A stretch of DNA of 64,000 bases, from contig MKUQ01000036.1 of assembly GCA_001898645.1 (NCBI GenBank), positions 1 through 64,000 on the forward strand, written 5' to 3'. The notes under the pieces are model-generated. The model ran no database searches. It was not told the origin of the DNA and was given only the letters and a program-made list of their open reading frames with translations. Made by a program: the position numbers and the translations under genes. Source of the DNA: Burkholderiales bacterium 70-64 (GTDB lineage Bacteria; Pseudomonadota; Gammaproteobacteria; Burkholderiales; Burkholderiaceae_E). Below, one piece after another: positions 61,003 through 64,000 of the stretch. The first letter of the stretch is position 1. Each line of letters starts with the position of its first letter.

Positions 61003-64000
<2,998 letters not shown>

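Overview
The window is high-GC chromosomal DNA of a betaproteobacterium, most likely of the order Burkholderiales. Evidence: dense operons with 1-4 nt stop/start overlaps, two orphan tripartite-tricarboxylate (Bug-type) solute receptors, a MutL with the endonuclease-type motif, an Hda with the GSGRTH P-loop, and pimeloyl-CoA-dehydrogenase-like acyl-CoA dehydrogenase pairs. The genus cannot be fixed from this sequence. Most of the very long ORFs on the opposite strands are GC-rich shadows and were left out.

Layout. (1) 0-22.5 kb, housekeeping core: queG; tsaE-amiC; a response regulator lacking a key lysine; dedA; mutL-bcr-miaA; tamA-tamB; purM; then the long coupled run perM, hda, HAD hydrolase, pcnB, folK, DUF486 membrane protein, deoxynucleoside kinase and panC. 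(2) 22.46-32.66 kb, an accessory island, visibly more AT-rich, bracketed by two copies of the 3' end of panC (30 of 33 bases alike). Its centre is an integron gene-cassette array without an integrase (a CALIN): six complete attC sites, one half site and one lone core site, with nearly all genes on the minus strand starting a few bases after a core site. Cassettes carry a 3-methyladenine-glycosylase-like protein, TumE/TumA and HicA/HicB toxin-antitoxin pairs, a PIF1-like helicase, a lipase-like esterase, a PIN-domain protein, a two-gene TIR plus membrane-protein unit, and fragments of a GNAT acetyltransferase and a uracil-DNA-glycosylase-like protein broken by an IS3-family element. Remnants of IS21 (istB) and of another transposase mark further decay. 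(3) 32.7-40.1 kb: galE and manC (sugar nucleotides, divergent), then an ArsR-DUF442 regulated operon (Bug receptor, ADP-forming acyl-CoA synthetase, crotonase-fold protein). (4) 40.1-48.3 kb: thpR, an SDR, and the complete phosphate regulon module phoB-phoR facing pstS-pstC-pstA-pstB-phoU tail to tail, both with Pho boxes. (5) 48.3-58.8 kb: paired acyl-CoA dehydrogenases, a K+/H+ antiporter, a small Ala/Lys-rich exported protein, a Bug-UbiD module with divergent IclR, an ArsR-rhodanese regulator divergent from an MFS transporter, and tRNA-Leu(CAA) with repeated copies of its 3' end. (6) 58.8-64 kb: FecR-domain protein, queA, maeB and the start of tgt.

How the genes work together: queA, tgt and queG cover three steps of queuosine tRNA modification; tsaE and miaA modify other tRNAs. 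TamA/TamB, AmiC, DedA and the sugar-nucleotide genes serve the envelope. PhoBR and PstSCAB-PhoU form one phosphate sensing and uptake circuit. The catabolic modules (35.5-40 kb and 53-56 kb) pair a periplasmic receptor with CoA activation or decarboxylation of an organic acid. The item most worth a second look is the integrase-less cassette array at the panC locus, in particular the TIR plus membrane-protein cassette, which looks like a compact candidate defence unit.
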